This document shows positions 1-7,093 of a stretch of DNA of 18,772 bases, piece after piece. Origin of the DNA: an uncultured Bacteroidales bacterium (lineage in GTDB: Bacteria; Bacteroidota; Bacteroidia; Bacteroidales; Bacteroidaceae); the NCBI GenBank assembly GCA_937901185.1, contig CALCHR010000027.1, positions 1 to 18,772 of the forward strand. Reading direction: 5' to 3'. Numbering within the stretch: position 1 is the first letter of the stretch; each line of letters starts with the position of its first letter. Below the pieces are notes generated by a model. It was not told where the DNA came from. It saw only the letters and a program-made list of their open reading frames with translations, and ran no database searches. Both the position numbers and the translations under genes were made by a program.

Positions 1-2533
1 CGATGGTGGCTGTCATTTCTTCCTTCATCACAGGTTCGAGCATACCTTCCATAGCGTCTTTCACCTCCTCGATAGCGTCGTAGATGACAGAGTACTGGCG
101 GATTTCCACACCCTCTTTGTCGGCGAGTTTGCGAGCTGATTGGCTGGGGCGCACTTGGAATCCGACGATGACGGCTTGTGAGGCGGCTGCCAAGGTAACG
201 TCGTTTTCAGAAATCTGACCTACGCCTTTGTGGATGACGTTGACGGCGATGGTTTCTGTAGAGAGACGGATGAACGAGTCGCTGAGTGCTTCTACAGAAC
301 CGTCCACGTCGCCCTTGACGATGATGTTGAGTTCCTTGAAAGAGCCAAGCTTGATGCGGCGGCCCACTTCGTCGAGGGTCAGCATCTTGTGGGTGCGGAG
401 GTCTTGCTCGCGTTGGAGCTGCTCGCGCTTGTTGGCAATTTCGCGGGCCTCTTGTTCGGTCTCCATTACGTGGAATTGGTCACCGGCCTGAGGAGCTCCG
501 TTGAAGCCGAGGAGAGTAGCGGCCTGTGAGGGACCTACTTCTTGCACGCGTTGGTTACGCTCGTTGAAGAGCGCCTTTACGCGGCCATAGTTTGTACCGG
601 CCAGCACCACGTCGCCTTGACGCAGCGTACCGTTTGAAACGAGTACGGTAGCCACATAGCCACGTCCTTTGTCGAGCGAAGATTCTATGATGGTACCCAC
701 AGCTTTGCGGTTGGGGTTGGCTTTGAGTTCGAGCATGTCGGCCTCGAGCAAAACTTTTTCCAGCAACTCGGGAACGCCGATACCCTTCTTCGCAGAGATG
801 TCCTGGCTTTGGTATTTACCGCCCCAGTCTTCTACGAGGAAGTTCATAGCAGCCAAGGCTTCTTTGATCTTCTCGGGGTTGGCGGTGGGCTTATCTATTT
901 TGTTGATGGCAAACACGATGGGCACGTTGGCGGCCACGGCGTGATTGATGGCCTCTTTTGTCTGAGGCATGATAGAGTCGTCGGCTGCGATGATGATGAT
1001 GGCGATGTCTGTTACCTGAGCACCGCGAGCACGCATCGCTGTAAAGGCTTCGTGACCGGGAGTGTCGAGGAAGGTGATGTGGCGTCCGTCTTCGAGTTCC
1101 ACGTTGTAAGCTCCGATGTGCTGTGTGATACCGCCGGCCTCGCCTGCGATGACATTGGCCTTACGGATGTAGTCGAGCAATGAGGTCTTACCGTGGTCTA
1201 CGTGACCCATTACGGTTACGATCGGGGCGCGGGGGAGGAGGTCTTCTTCGTTGTCTTCTTCTACGGCGATGGCCTCTTGCACGTCGGCGCTGATGAACTC
1301 GGTCTTGAAGCCAAATTCTTCTGCTACGAGGTCGATGGTTTCAGCGTCGAGGCGTTGGTTGATGGACACCATGATACCGATGCTCATGCAGGTACCGATA
1401 ACTTTTGTCACAGGCACATCCATCATTGTGGCCAACTCGTTGGCGGTTACGAACTCGGTCAGCTTCAGAATTTTGCTCTCTGCCTTTGCTTCGAGCATTT
1501 CTTCCTCTTGCATGGCGCGCACTTGCTCGCGTTTCTCCTTACGGTATTTTGCACCCTTGGCAGTCTTGCTCTTGCTGGTGAGGCGTGCCAAGGTTTCCTT
1601 TACTTGCTTTGCTACATCCTCGTCAGAGATTTCGGTCTTGATGACAGCCTGTACTTTCTTGTTGCGGTCCTTGTTGCGCTTGTTGTTCACAGCGGCTGCA
1701 TTCTGGTTGTTGGCATTGTTGCCTTGACCTTGCTTCGGACGGTTGGGATTATTGCCTTGTTGGTTGGCCGCGGCGTTGATGTCCACGCGTTCCTTGTTGA
1801 TGCGGTTGCGTTTCTTCTTTTCGCCGGCGGCTGCGTTGCCTTGCTTGGCTTTTTCCTCGCGCTCTTTGCGTCGCTCCTCTTTCGATTTTTTCTTGGGGCG
1901 AGTGGTTTGGTTCAGTGTGCTGAGGTCGATGGTGCCGAGCACTTTAGGTGCGGTGAGGTTAGGCTGTGCGTGGAGTTTGAACACGCCTTCTTCTTCTTCG
2001 CCGATGGCTTTGGCTCTTTCCTCTACGCTGGGTTTCTCTTTGGGCTTCTTCTCCGGTGCGGGAGTGGCCACGGGAGCCTGCTGGGGTTTCTTTCCTTCCA
2101 CCACGGGCTTTGCTTCTACCTTCACTTCCTCTTTGGGGGCCACTTTGGGCTCTTCGGCTTTGGGCGCAACAGGTTCGGCCGGTTTTTCGGGAGCCTTGGG
2201 TGCGGCGGGTTTAGCTTCGAGGTCGATGCGTCCTTTTGTTACAATCTGCGGGCGCATGTTGTCGGGGATGGTAGTTTTGATTTCCTCAGGCTGAGGCTTC
2301 ACCTCTTTTGCTACGGGCTTCTTTTCTTTTTGTCGGTCCTGTAGAAGTTTCTCGGCAGCGTTTCTCAGGTTTTTGTCGGCGCCAAATTCCTTCTTCAGCA
2401 GTTCGTATTGCTCGTCGCTGATGCGCTCGCTGAGCGAGGCTTGTACTTCAAAGCCTTTTTGTTTGAGGAAGTCGACAGCCGTTTGCAGTCCGACGTTGCA
2501 TTCTTTGATTACTTTATTTAATCTGATACTCAT
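1..2533 (-). CDS. infB: Translation initiation factor IF-2, C-terminus missing at window edge
   Basis: IF-2 is the GTPase that brings initiator tRNA to the 30S subunit and promotes subunit joining. The frame is open from the ATG at 2533 to the left edge: 844 codons with no stop. Bacteroidetes IF-2 is roughly 950-1000 residues, so the last domain is cut off. Residues 1-65 form a small helical IF2_N-like domain. About 70-330 is a low-complexity Lys/Glu/Pro/Ala linker turning Asn/Gln-rich. A second IF2_N-like domain precedes the G domain. G-domain motifs are intact: GHVDHGKT at 443-450, DTPGH at 490-494 and NKID at 544-547. The beta-barrel domain follows. It is the last visible gene of rimP-nusA-infB, 73 bases after nusA. 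No strong Shine-Dalgarno is seen, as usual for this phylum. Confidence 0.98.
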   Translation of the reverse strand, partial: MSIRLNKVIKECNVGLQTAVDFLKQKGFEVQASLSERISDEQYELLKKEFGADKNLRNAAEKLLQDRQKEKKPVAKEVKPQPEEIKTTIPDNMRPQIVTKGRIDLEAKPAAPKAPEKPAEPVAPKAEEPKVAPKEEVKVEAKPVVEGKKPQQAPVATPAPEKKPKEKPSVEERAKAIGEEEEGVFKLHAQPNLTAPKVLGTIDLSTLNQTTRPKKKSKEERRKEREEKAKQGNAAAGEKKKRNRINKERVDINAAANQQGNNPNRPKQGQGNNANNQNAAAVNNKRNKDRNKKVQAVIKTEISDEDVAKQVKETLARLTSKSKTAKGAKYRKEKREQVRAMQEEEMLEAKAESKILKLTEFVTANELATMMDVPVTKVIGTCMSIGIMVSINQRLDAETIDLVAEEFGFKTEFISADVQEAIAVEEDNEEDLLPRAPIVTVMGHVDHGKTSLLDYIRKANVIAGEAGGITQHIGAYNVELEDGRHITFLDTPGHEAFTAMRARGAQVTDIAIIIIAADDSIMPQTKEAINHAVAANVPIVFAINKIDKPTANPEKIKEALAAMNFLVEDWGGKYQSQDISAKKGIGVPELLEKVLLEADMLELKANPNRKAVGTIIESSLDKGRGYVATVLVSNGTLRQGDVVLAGTNYGRVKALFNERNQRVQEVGPSQAATLLGFNGAPQAGDQFHVMETEQEAREIANKREQLQREQDLRTHKMLTLDEVGRRIKLGSFKELNIIVKGDVDGSVEALSDSFIRLSTETIAVNVIHKGVGQISENDVTLAAASQAVIVGFQVRPSQSARKLADKEGVEIRQYSVIYDAIEEVKDAMEGMLEPVMKEEMTATI

Positions 2534-2580
2534 TCTGTGTTTCCGTTTATTGTTAATAAGTTGAGGTTGCTTTTCTATGT

Positions 2581-2597
2581 GGCAGCTGTGTGCTGCC
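2581..2597 (-). other. Hairpin in the nusA-infB gap
   Basis: GGCAGC and GCTGCC form a perfect 6-bp stem around a 5-base loop, in the 73-base gap between nusA and infB. On the minus (transcribed) strand the next bases are not a T run, so it does not read as an intrinsic terminator. An RNA processing or stability element is possible, but that is inference. Confidence 0.4.
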
Positions 2598-2606
2598 TAC
2601 TGCACC

Positions 2607-3884
2607 TTAACTTTCTGCCTGAGCATCGTTTTCTTCAAACTCTGCTCTGAGGATGCCGAGAACCCAGTCTACGGTGTCTTCTTCGAGGTCGGCTTTCTCT
2701 ATGAGGATTTCGCGGGGGGCGTTGAGTACGGCCTTGGCGGTATCGAAGCCGATGCCTTTGATGGCGTCGATGATCCACTGGTCTATCTCGTCGGCAAATT
2801 CGTCGAGGTAGATGTCTTCGGTCTCGCTGGTTTCTACTTCGCGGAATACGTCGATGGTATATTCGGTCAACATGGAGGCGAGTTTGATGTTCATACCGCC
2901 TTTACCGATGGCGAGAGATACTTCTTCGGGTTGGAGATATACCTCGGCCTTCTTGTCTTCTTCGTTGAGGTGGATGCTTGACACCTGTGCGGGGCTGAGT
3001 GAGCGCTGGATGAAGAGCTGGATGTTTGAGGTATAGTTGATTACGTCGATGTTCTCGTTGTTGAGCTCGCGCACGATGCCGTGGATGCGGCTTCCCTTTA
3101 CGCCGACGCAGGCGCCTACGGGGTCGATGCGGTCGTCATAGCTTTCTACGGCAATCTTGGCTCTCTCGCCGGGGATGCGGGCGATGCGGCGCAGGGTGAT
3201 AAGGCCGTCGGCTATTTCGGGGATTTCGGCTTCGAGCAAGCGCTGCATGAAGGCGGGCGAGGTGCGGCTGAGGTAGATTTTGGGGTTTCCGTTGGTGTTG
3301 TCTACGCGGTCGATGACGGCGCGCACGGTGTCGCCTTTGTGGAAGAAGTCGCGGGGGATTTGCTGTGACTTGGGAAGGAGCAACTCGTTGCCTTCGTCGT
3401 CCATCAGCAGCGTTTCGTTCTTCCAGGTCTGGTATACTTCGGCTGCGATGATTTCGCCCACGCGGTCTTTGTATTTGTTGTAGAGAGAGTCGTGCTCCAG
3501 TTCGAGAATCTTGCTGGCCAAGGTCTGACGCAGGGTGAGAATGGCGCGGCGGCCGAACTTGGCAAAGTCGATGACCTCGCTCACTTCTTCGCCCACTTCA
3601 TAGTCGGGGGCGATGAGCTGGGCTTCGCTCAGGGGGATTTCCTTGTTGGGTTGGGTCACTTCGCCGTCGGCCACTACTTCGCGGTTGCGGTAGATTTCAA
3701 AGTCGCCCTTGTCGGGGTTGACGATGACGTCGAAGTTCTCGTCCGAGCCGAAAAGCTTGGCGATCACACTGCGGAAACTTTCTTCCAACACGCCTACCAT
3801 CGTGGTGCGGTCGATGTGTTTGGTCTCCTTAAAATCCGAAAATGTTTCGATGAGACTCATAGTCTCGTTGGTTTTTTTTGCCAT
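2607..3884 (-). CDS. nusA: Transcription termination/antitermination factor NusA
   Basis: NusA binds RNA polymerase and nascent RNA and modulates pausing, hairpin-dependent termination and antitermination. The 425-residue protein has an N-terminal RNAP-binding domain (about 1-130), an S1 domain (about 135-210), a KH1 domain with the GVKGSRIHGIVREL segment near residues 258-272, and KH2 with SLAIGKGG near 322-329. A helical tail ends in acidic residues. It lacks the long duplicated C-terminal repeats of E. coli NusA, as is normal in Bacteroidetes. The start ATG at 3884 is followed by AAKK-type codons with a run of eight identical bases, a spot prone to sequencing slippage, but the frame is intact. 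It lies 61 bases after rimP and 73 before infB, the standard bacterial order. Confidence 0.98.
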   Translation of the reverse strand: MAKKTNETMSLIETFSDFKETKHIDRTTMVGVLEESFRSVIAKLFGSDENFDVIVNPDKGDFEIYRNREVVADGEVTQPNKEIPLSEAQLIAPDYEVGEEVSEVIDFAKFGRRAILTLRQTLASKILELEHDSLYNKYKDRVGEIIAAEVYQTWKNETLLMDDEGNELLLPKSQQIPRDFFHKGDTVRAVIDRVDNTNGNPKIYLSRTSPAFMQRLLEAEIPEIADGLITLRRIARIPGERAKIAVESYDDRIDPVGACVGVKGSRIHGIVRELNNENIDVINYTSNIQLFIQRSLSPAQVSSIHLNEEDKKAEVYLQPEEVSLAIGKGGMNIKLASMLTEYTIDVFREVETSETEDIYLDEFADEIDQWIIDAIKGIGFDTAKAVLNAPREILIEKADLEEDTVDWVLGILRAEFEENDAQAES

Positions 3885-3924
3885 GATGATATATTTATTT
3901 TTTTCTTATTCCTTGAAGGGTAGC

Positions 3925-3944
3925 CGGGCGCTTCGTGGCGCCTG
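3925..3944 (-). other. Hairpin in the rimP-nusA gap
   Basis: CGGGCGC (3925-3931) pairs with GCGCCTG (3938-3944) over 7 bp, including one G-T, with a 6-base loop. It begins just after the rimP stop codon. There is no T tract after it on the transcribed strand, so a terminator is unlikely. Together with the hairpin at 2581-2597 it means both gene gaps in this operon carry a stem-loop. The function is unknown. Confidence 0.45.
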
Positions 3945-3945
3945 A

Positions 3946-4413
3946 CTACTTGAAGTTGATGATGTATTTGGTGTACTTCACCTCGTCGTAGGCAAAGGTG
4001 ATGTCGCGCTCCACGAGCTTGGGACGCTTGCTGCCTTCTTCCTTTACGCGCTCCTGCACGGTGAGCACAAACTGCTCGGCCTCGGCGCTCTTGAGCACGC
4101 CGCAGAGCTTCTTGCCGGCGCGGGTGAGCACTTCCACCTCTTCGCCCACATGGATTTCGTATTGGCGCAGCACCTTGAACGGCTGTCCGATGCCGGCGCT
4201 GCCCACTTCGAGCTCAAAGTCGGCCTCGTCTCGGTTGAGCCCCGCCTCGATGTGGCGGCTCAGTTCTACACAGTCTTCAATCCATACGCCTTCCTCGTGG
4301 TCTATCTCCACCACGATGCGGTCGTCTGCACTGATGGTCAGGTCGGTCATGAAATAGTCTTTGCCGTCCAACCATTCTTCCACTAATTTTTTTACAACTT
4401 CTTTGTCTATCAT
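3946..4413 (-). CDS. rimP: Ribosome maturation factor RimP
   Basis: RimP assists maturation of the 30S subunit. The call rests on the first position in a rimP-nusA-infB operon, the length (155 aa) and the family-like segment ELEVGSAGIGQPFK in the middle, corresponding to the usual ELEVSSPG(L)xRPL. An acidic N-terminal alpha/beta domain is followed by a small SH3-like C-terminal domain. The frame extends upstream to a TTG at 4434, but that lies inside the leader hairpin. The ATG at 4413, giving MIDKEVVKK, is therefore the better start. The protein ends in YIINFK. No clear Shine-Dalgarno precedes the ATG. The gene is expressed from the promoter at 4475-4505, through the attenuator-like hairpin at 4427-4461. 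Confidence 0.93.
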   Translation of the reverse strand: MIDKEVVKKLVEEWLDGKDYFMTDLTISADDRIVVEIDHEEGVWIEDCVELSRHIEAGLNRDEADFELEVGSAGIGQPFKVLRQYEIHVGEEVEVLTRAGKKLCGVLKSAEAEQFVLTVQERVKEEGSKRPKLVERDITFAYDEVKYTKYIINFK

Positions 4414-4426
4414 GTAGTGTCTGATT

Positions 4427-4461
4427 AAAAACAAGTGAGGAACTCTTTCAAGCCCCTCACT
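4427..4461 (-). terminator. Attenuator-like hairpin in the rimP-nusA-infB leader
   Basis: Read on the minus strand, bases 4461-4450 pair with 4445-4434 in an unbroken 12-pair stem (three G-U pairs) closed by a GAAA tetraloop at 4449-4446. UGUUUUU follows (4433-4427). This is the shape of an intrinsic terminator. It lies between the promoter (-7 box at 4475-4482) and the rimP start at 4413. The pairing is seen directly. That it works as an attenuator, perhaps one sensed by NusA, is inference. Confidence 0.65.
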
Positions 4462-4474
4462 CTCTAACTGCCTG

Positions 4475-4505
4475 CAAAATTACAGCTTTTTCTGAACCCT
4501 GCAAA
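4475..4505 (-). promoter_or_regulatory. Bacteroidetes-type promoter of rimP-nusA-infB
   Basis: On the minus strand TTTG (4505-4502), 19 bases, then TAATTTTG (4482-4475) matches the Bacteroidetes primary sigma consensus TTTG-N19-TAnnTTTG exactly. The predicted transcript starts around 4470 and has a leader of about 55 nt before the rimP ATG at 4413. A second TAnnTTTG match overlaps the -33 box (TATATTTG, 4509-4502), but it has no -33 partner. Confidence 0.75.
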
Positions 4506-4765
4506 TATATTCCCTATTTTTTTATTATGTGTGTCTTGAAGAACGCTGCTCTCGGAAGATTTTTGTTTTAAGAAAGTTTATGAAAGTTTAAGATTTGAAA
4601 ACACCGCAAGTTTTCTTCGGAAAGGCCGAAGATGCAAAATTTTTCTTCCGCGTTACAAAAATCTCCGTAGCTTTTACCAAATTTTTCTTAGTAAACGCCG
4701 AGGGAAAACTGCGTGTTGCAAAAGGAGAGTCAGAAAAATCCCATTTTCTCGAACCGGAAGTGCAT
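4506..4765. other. AT-rich gene-free stretch upstream of the rimP operon
   Basis: No credible gene is seen. A frame opening with TTG at 4595 runs on the plus strand to 4858, but it crosses the minus-strand promoter and terminator at 4766-4838. It has an unusual Phe/Lys-rich composition and no ribosome site, so I reject it. Small structures present are a near-tandem repeat of GAAAGTTTA (4572-4580 and 4582-4590) and a perfect CTTCGG/CCGAAG hairpin with a 5-base loop (4615-4631). Neither has an obvious function. Confidence 0.6.
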
Positions 4766-4802
4766 AAAAAAGCGGGACACCCTTGCAGGCTCCCGCTTCG
4801 CT
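4766..4802 (-). ncRNA. Candidate very short hairpin RNA (promoter directly followed by terminator)
   Basis: On the minus strand an RNA starting near 4802 would begin about 4 nt before an 8-bp perfect stem (AAGCGGGA/TCCCGCTT, 4798-4791 with 4777-4770). Inside the loop CCU and AGG can pair around GCA. Six U residues follow (4771-4766). The product would be about 37-40 nt, essentially one terminator hairpin. The promoter at 4807-4838 is its only upstream signal. It could be a free small RNA, or a terminated leader whose read-through feeds rimP. No known RNA family is recognised. Confidence 0.45.
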
Positions 4803-4806
4803 ATTA

Positions 4807-4838
4807 CAAAGATAATACATTTGACGGCGAAATGCAAA
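4807..4838 (-). promoter_or_regulatory. Bacteroidetes-type promoter between lpxB and rimP
   Basis: On the minus strand TTTG (4838-4835), 20 bases, then TATCTTTG (4814-4807) fits the TTTG-N19/20-TAnnTTTG pattern. It lies downstream of the lpxB terminator, so it starts an independent transcript. The first thing transcribed is the hairpin/U6 at 4798-4766. Confidence 0.65.
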
Positions 4839-4907
4839 TCGAGTTTAACACTTTTTAGAATATCCACGACTTTGATGCCTTAAATCCTGTCGGGATTTTT
4901 GGGAACT

Positions 4908-4935
4908 AAAAAAGCCTCTCCGTTTTGGGAGAGGC
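4908..4935 (-). terminator. Intrinsic terminator after surE-lpxB
   Basis: GCCTCTCC (4914-4921) and GGAGAGGC (4928-4935) form a perfect 8-bp stem with a 6-base loop. On the minus strand it is followed by six T residues (4913-4908). It lies 25 bases beyond the lpxB stop codon, as expected for the end of that operon. Confidence 0.88.
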
Positions 4936-4960
4936 AGCAGAGGATGGGGATGGGTTTTGC

Positions 4961-6136
4961 TTATTGAAGAGAGGCCGTTCTCAGGCGCTCCACCATTTCT
5001 GTGGCAGCATTGAGCGGAGCTCCCGCTTCGCCCAATCGGCTGTTCATGAGGGCGTAGCCGGCCAGTTGCGCCTCGCGCTCTTCGCCTCCGGGCAGGATGC
5101 TGCCGAGACAGCGGTGGGCATTTTCCGTTGTCATCTTGTCGGCCACCAGTTCGGGCACCACCTCGTCGTTGCACACAAGGTTGACGAGCGAGATGTAGGG
5201 CACCTTCAAGAAGAGCTTGCGCAGCAGCGAAACGAAACGGCCGCAGGCCACATAGTAGCACACCACTTGGGGCACGCCGAAGAGGGCCGTCTCCAGCGTG
5301 GCAGTGCCGGAGGTGACGAGGGCGGCGGTGCTGTGCGAGAGAAGCGGATAGGTTTCTCCCTCCACCACGGCAGGGCAGGAAAGACCCTCGCGAGCGAGCA
5401 GGGTGAGCGCCTCGTCGTAGCATGAGCGAGGAATGGCCGGAGCTCCGGCAATGACGGCTTGATAGCCCGCCTCGATATAGGGCTGTGCGGCGCGGCACAT
5501 GCGCAAAAGATTGTCCTTGATTTCCTGTCGGCGACTGCCGGCCAGCAAAGCGATGATGGGGCGCTCCGCGTGGAGGCTGCATCGCTCGGCAAAAGCCTCT
5601 CGGCTCTCGTCGTAGGCAGCGCGGAAGGCTGCCACCTCGTCCACCGTGGGGTTGCCGACATAGCTGATGGGGTAATGGTGCTTACCCTCGAAAAAATCTA
5701 TCTCAAAGGGGAGGATGGAGAACAGACGGTCCACGTAGCGGCGGATGTCCTTGATGCGGTATTCTTTCCAAGCCCAAATCTTCGGTGCTATGTAATAGAA
5801 CACGGGGCATAGCGAGAGGCGGTGTACGTACTTGGCGATGGAAAGATTAAAGCCGGGATAGTCTACGAGAATCACGGCGTCGGGCTGCCATTCGCGGATG
5901 GCGGCCTTGCAGCGGCTCATGCCGCGGAGAATTTGGGGCAGGTGGAGCAAGACAGGGATGAAGCCCATGTAGGCAAGGTTTTTGTAATGGCACAAACAAG
6001 TGCCGCCCACGGCTTGCATCTGGTCGCCGCCGTAGAAACGAAACTCGGCCTGTGCATCTTGCTTCTGCAAGGCGCGCATCAGATTGGCGGCGTGTAGGTC
6101 GCCACTGGCTTCGCCGGCGATGAGAAAATATTTCAT
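4961..6136 (-). CDS. lpxB: Lipid-A-disaccharide synthase LpxB
   Basis: LpxB is a peripheral membrane glycosyltransferase (GT19). It joins UDP-2,3-diacylglucosamine to lipid X to give the lipid A disaccharide. The 391-residue length matches the family. The N-terminus MKYFLIAGEASGDLHAANL carries the conserved GEASGD (8-13), and a C-terminal half near residues 273-285 has SGTATLETALFG, the sugar-nucleotide binding region of this family. It starts 3 bases after the surE stop, so the two are very likely co-transcribed and translationally coupled. A strong terminator follows. The next Raetz-pathway step after the disaccharide, LpxK, is encoded on the other strand about 9 kb away (15079-16155). Confidence 0.97.
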   Translation of the reverse strand: MKYFLIAGEASGDLHAANLMRALQKQDAQAEFRFYGGDQMQAVGGTCLCHYKNLAYMGFIPVLLHLPQILRGMSRCKAAIREWQPDAVILVDYPGFNLSIAKYVHRLSLCPVFYYIAPKIWAWKEYRIKDIRRYVDRLFSILPFEIDFFEGKHHYPISYVGNPTVDEVAAFRAAYDESREAFAERCSLHAERPIIALLAGSRRQEIKDNLLRMCRAAQPYIEAGYQAVIAGAPAIPRSCYDEALTLLAREGLSCPAVVEGETYPLLSHSTAALVTSGTATLETALFGVPQVVCYYVACGRFVSLLRKLFLKVPYISLVNLVCNDEVVPELVADKMTTENAHRCLGSILPGGEEREAQLAGYALMNSRLGEAGAPLNAATEMVERLRTASLQ

Positions 6137-6139
6137 AGG

Positions 6140-6904
6140 CTACATCACATCTTTCAAAACCTCAATGAGCTTGTAGGCTGTAACGTCCAGTTGGGTCGGC
6201 GTGACAGCCACGTAGCCATGCGCCAAAGCCCAGCGGTCGGTGTCGGTAGCCTCGGGTTCCAATTCTCGGCAAGAACCCACGAGCCAGTAGTACTCGCCGC
6301 CGTGCGGATGCTTGCGGCGCAGCGTTTCTTTCTCCCAGCGGCTGCGCGCCATGCGGCAGATGCGCACGCCCTCAAACTTCTTGCGCTTGGGGAAGTTGAT
6401 GTTCAAGCAGGAGAGTTGGGGCATGCCGATGGCTATGGCTTTGAAAACGAAGTCGATGAGGTAAGGTTGCAACGGCTCAAAGTCGGCGTCGGCCGAGTGG
6501 TCGCAGAGCGAGAACGCCACCGAAGGGTAGCCCTGCAGCGCGCCTTCTGTAGCTACGCCCATAGTGCCGGAGTAGTGGCTGTTGACGGAAGAGTTGTCGC
6601 CGTGATTGATGCCGCCGATGATTAAGTCGGGGCGGCGGTCGACGAGCACGTTGAGCGCCATCTTGACGCAGTCCACGGGCGTGCCGGTGCAAGAATAAAT
6701 CTTCAATCCGGGCTCGTCGCGCAGCAATTTAAGGGAGAGCGGCACGGTGGGTGTGATGGAACATCCCGCACCGGAGCGCGGAGCGTCGGGAGCAACGACC
6801 AGAATGTCGGCCACAGGGCGTAGTGTCTCGATGAGAAAGTTGATACCCTTGGCAGTAACACCATCGTCGTTGGAGATAAGAAGGAAGGGCTTGTTTGTAG
6901 TCAT
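6140..6904 (-). CDS. surE: 5'/3'-nucleotidase SurE
   Basis: SurE is a metal-dependent phosphatase acting on nucleoside monophosphates and linked to stress survival and nucleotide balance. The metal-site motif SNDDG is at residues 11-15. PRSGAG, GTPVDCVKMAL and the Asn/Ser-rich INHGDNSS then SGTMGVATEG segments follow in the family order. From the ATG at 6904 the protein is 254 residues, the usual length. The frame extends back to 6982, but that would put the start inside the -7 promoter box, and the extra residues do not resemble the family. It is the first gene of the surE-lpxB pair and divergent from parA. Confidence 0.95.
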   Translation of the reverse strand: MTTNKPFLLISNDDGVTAKGINFLIETLRPVADILVVAPDAPRSGAGCSITPTVPLSLKLLRDEPGLKIYSCTGTPVDCVKMALNVLVDRRPDLIIGGINHGDNSSVNSHYSGTMGVATEGALQGYPSVAFSLCDHSADADFEPLQPYLIDFVFKAIAIGMPQLSCLNINFPKRKKFEGVRICRMARSRWEKETLRRKHPHGGEYYWLVGSCRELEPEATDTDRWALAHGYVAVTPTQLDVTAYKLIEVLKDVM

Positions 6905-6979
6905 ATCTGTAAAATAGGCAAAGGAAAAACAGGTCGGCATAAACGTGAAACAGACCTTGCCCAAAGCCTTTGTGCAGGG

Positions 6980-6987
6980 CAAAAGTA
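6980..6987 (-). promoter_or_regulatory. -7 element for surE-lpxB
   Basis: TACTTTTG on the minus strand fits TAnnTTTG. I see no convincing TTTG at the right distance upstream, so this is a partial promoter match. It predicts a leader of about 70 nt before the surE ATG and supports the start at 6904. Confidence 0.45.
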
Positions 6988-7028
6988 CGAAAAAAACTCC
7001 AATGCCTATATGATATAATAAAAATTGT

Positions 7029-7036
7029 TATCTTTG
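7029..7036 (+). promoter_or_regulatory. -7 element for the parA operon
   Basis: TATCTTTG fits TAnnTTTG. The -33 box is not recognisable at the expected 19-21 bases upstream. It predicts a start near 7041 and a leader of about 50 nt. The leader contains a small AGTCC/GGACT hairpin (7057-7070) with a 4-base loop. The oppositely oriented surE element is only about 40 bases away. Confidence 0.5.
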
Positions 7037-7093
7037 CATGCTGTATAAGTGTGCTCAGTCCTTTAGGACTACACCGAAGAAGACACAGAGAAT

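Noticed and set aside
1193..2344. Long plus-strand open frame (383 codons)
   Set aside because: It is the antisense shadow of infB. The translation is Phe/Leu/Gly-rich without domain features, while the minus strand shows intact G-domain motifs.
4595..4858. 87-codon open frame on the plus strand
   Set aside because: It starts with TTG, has an atypical Phe/Lys-rich composition, no ribosome site, and crosses a well-formed minus-strand promoter and terminator.
6944..6952. CGTGAAACA, the right half of a parS-like palindrome
   Set aside because: The left half does not match (2 of 7), so it is not a convincing ParB site. I found no full TGTTTCACGTGAAACA in the window.
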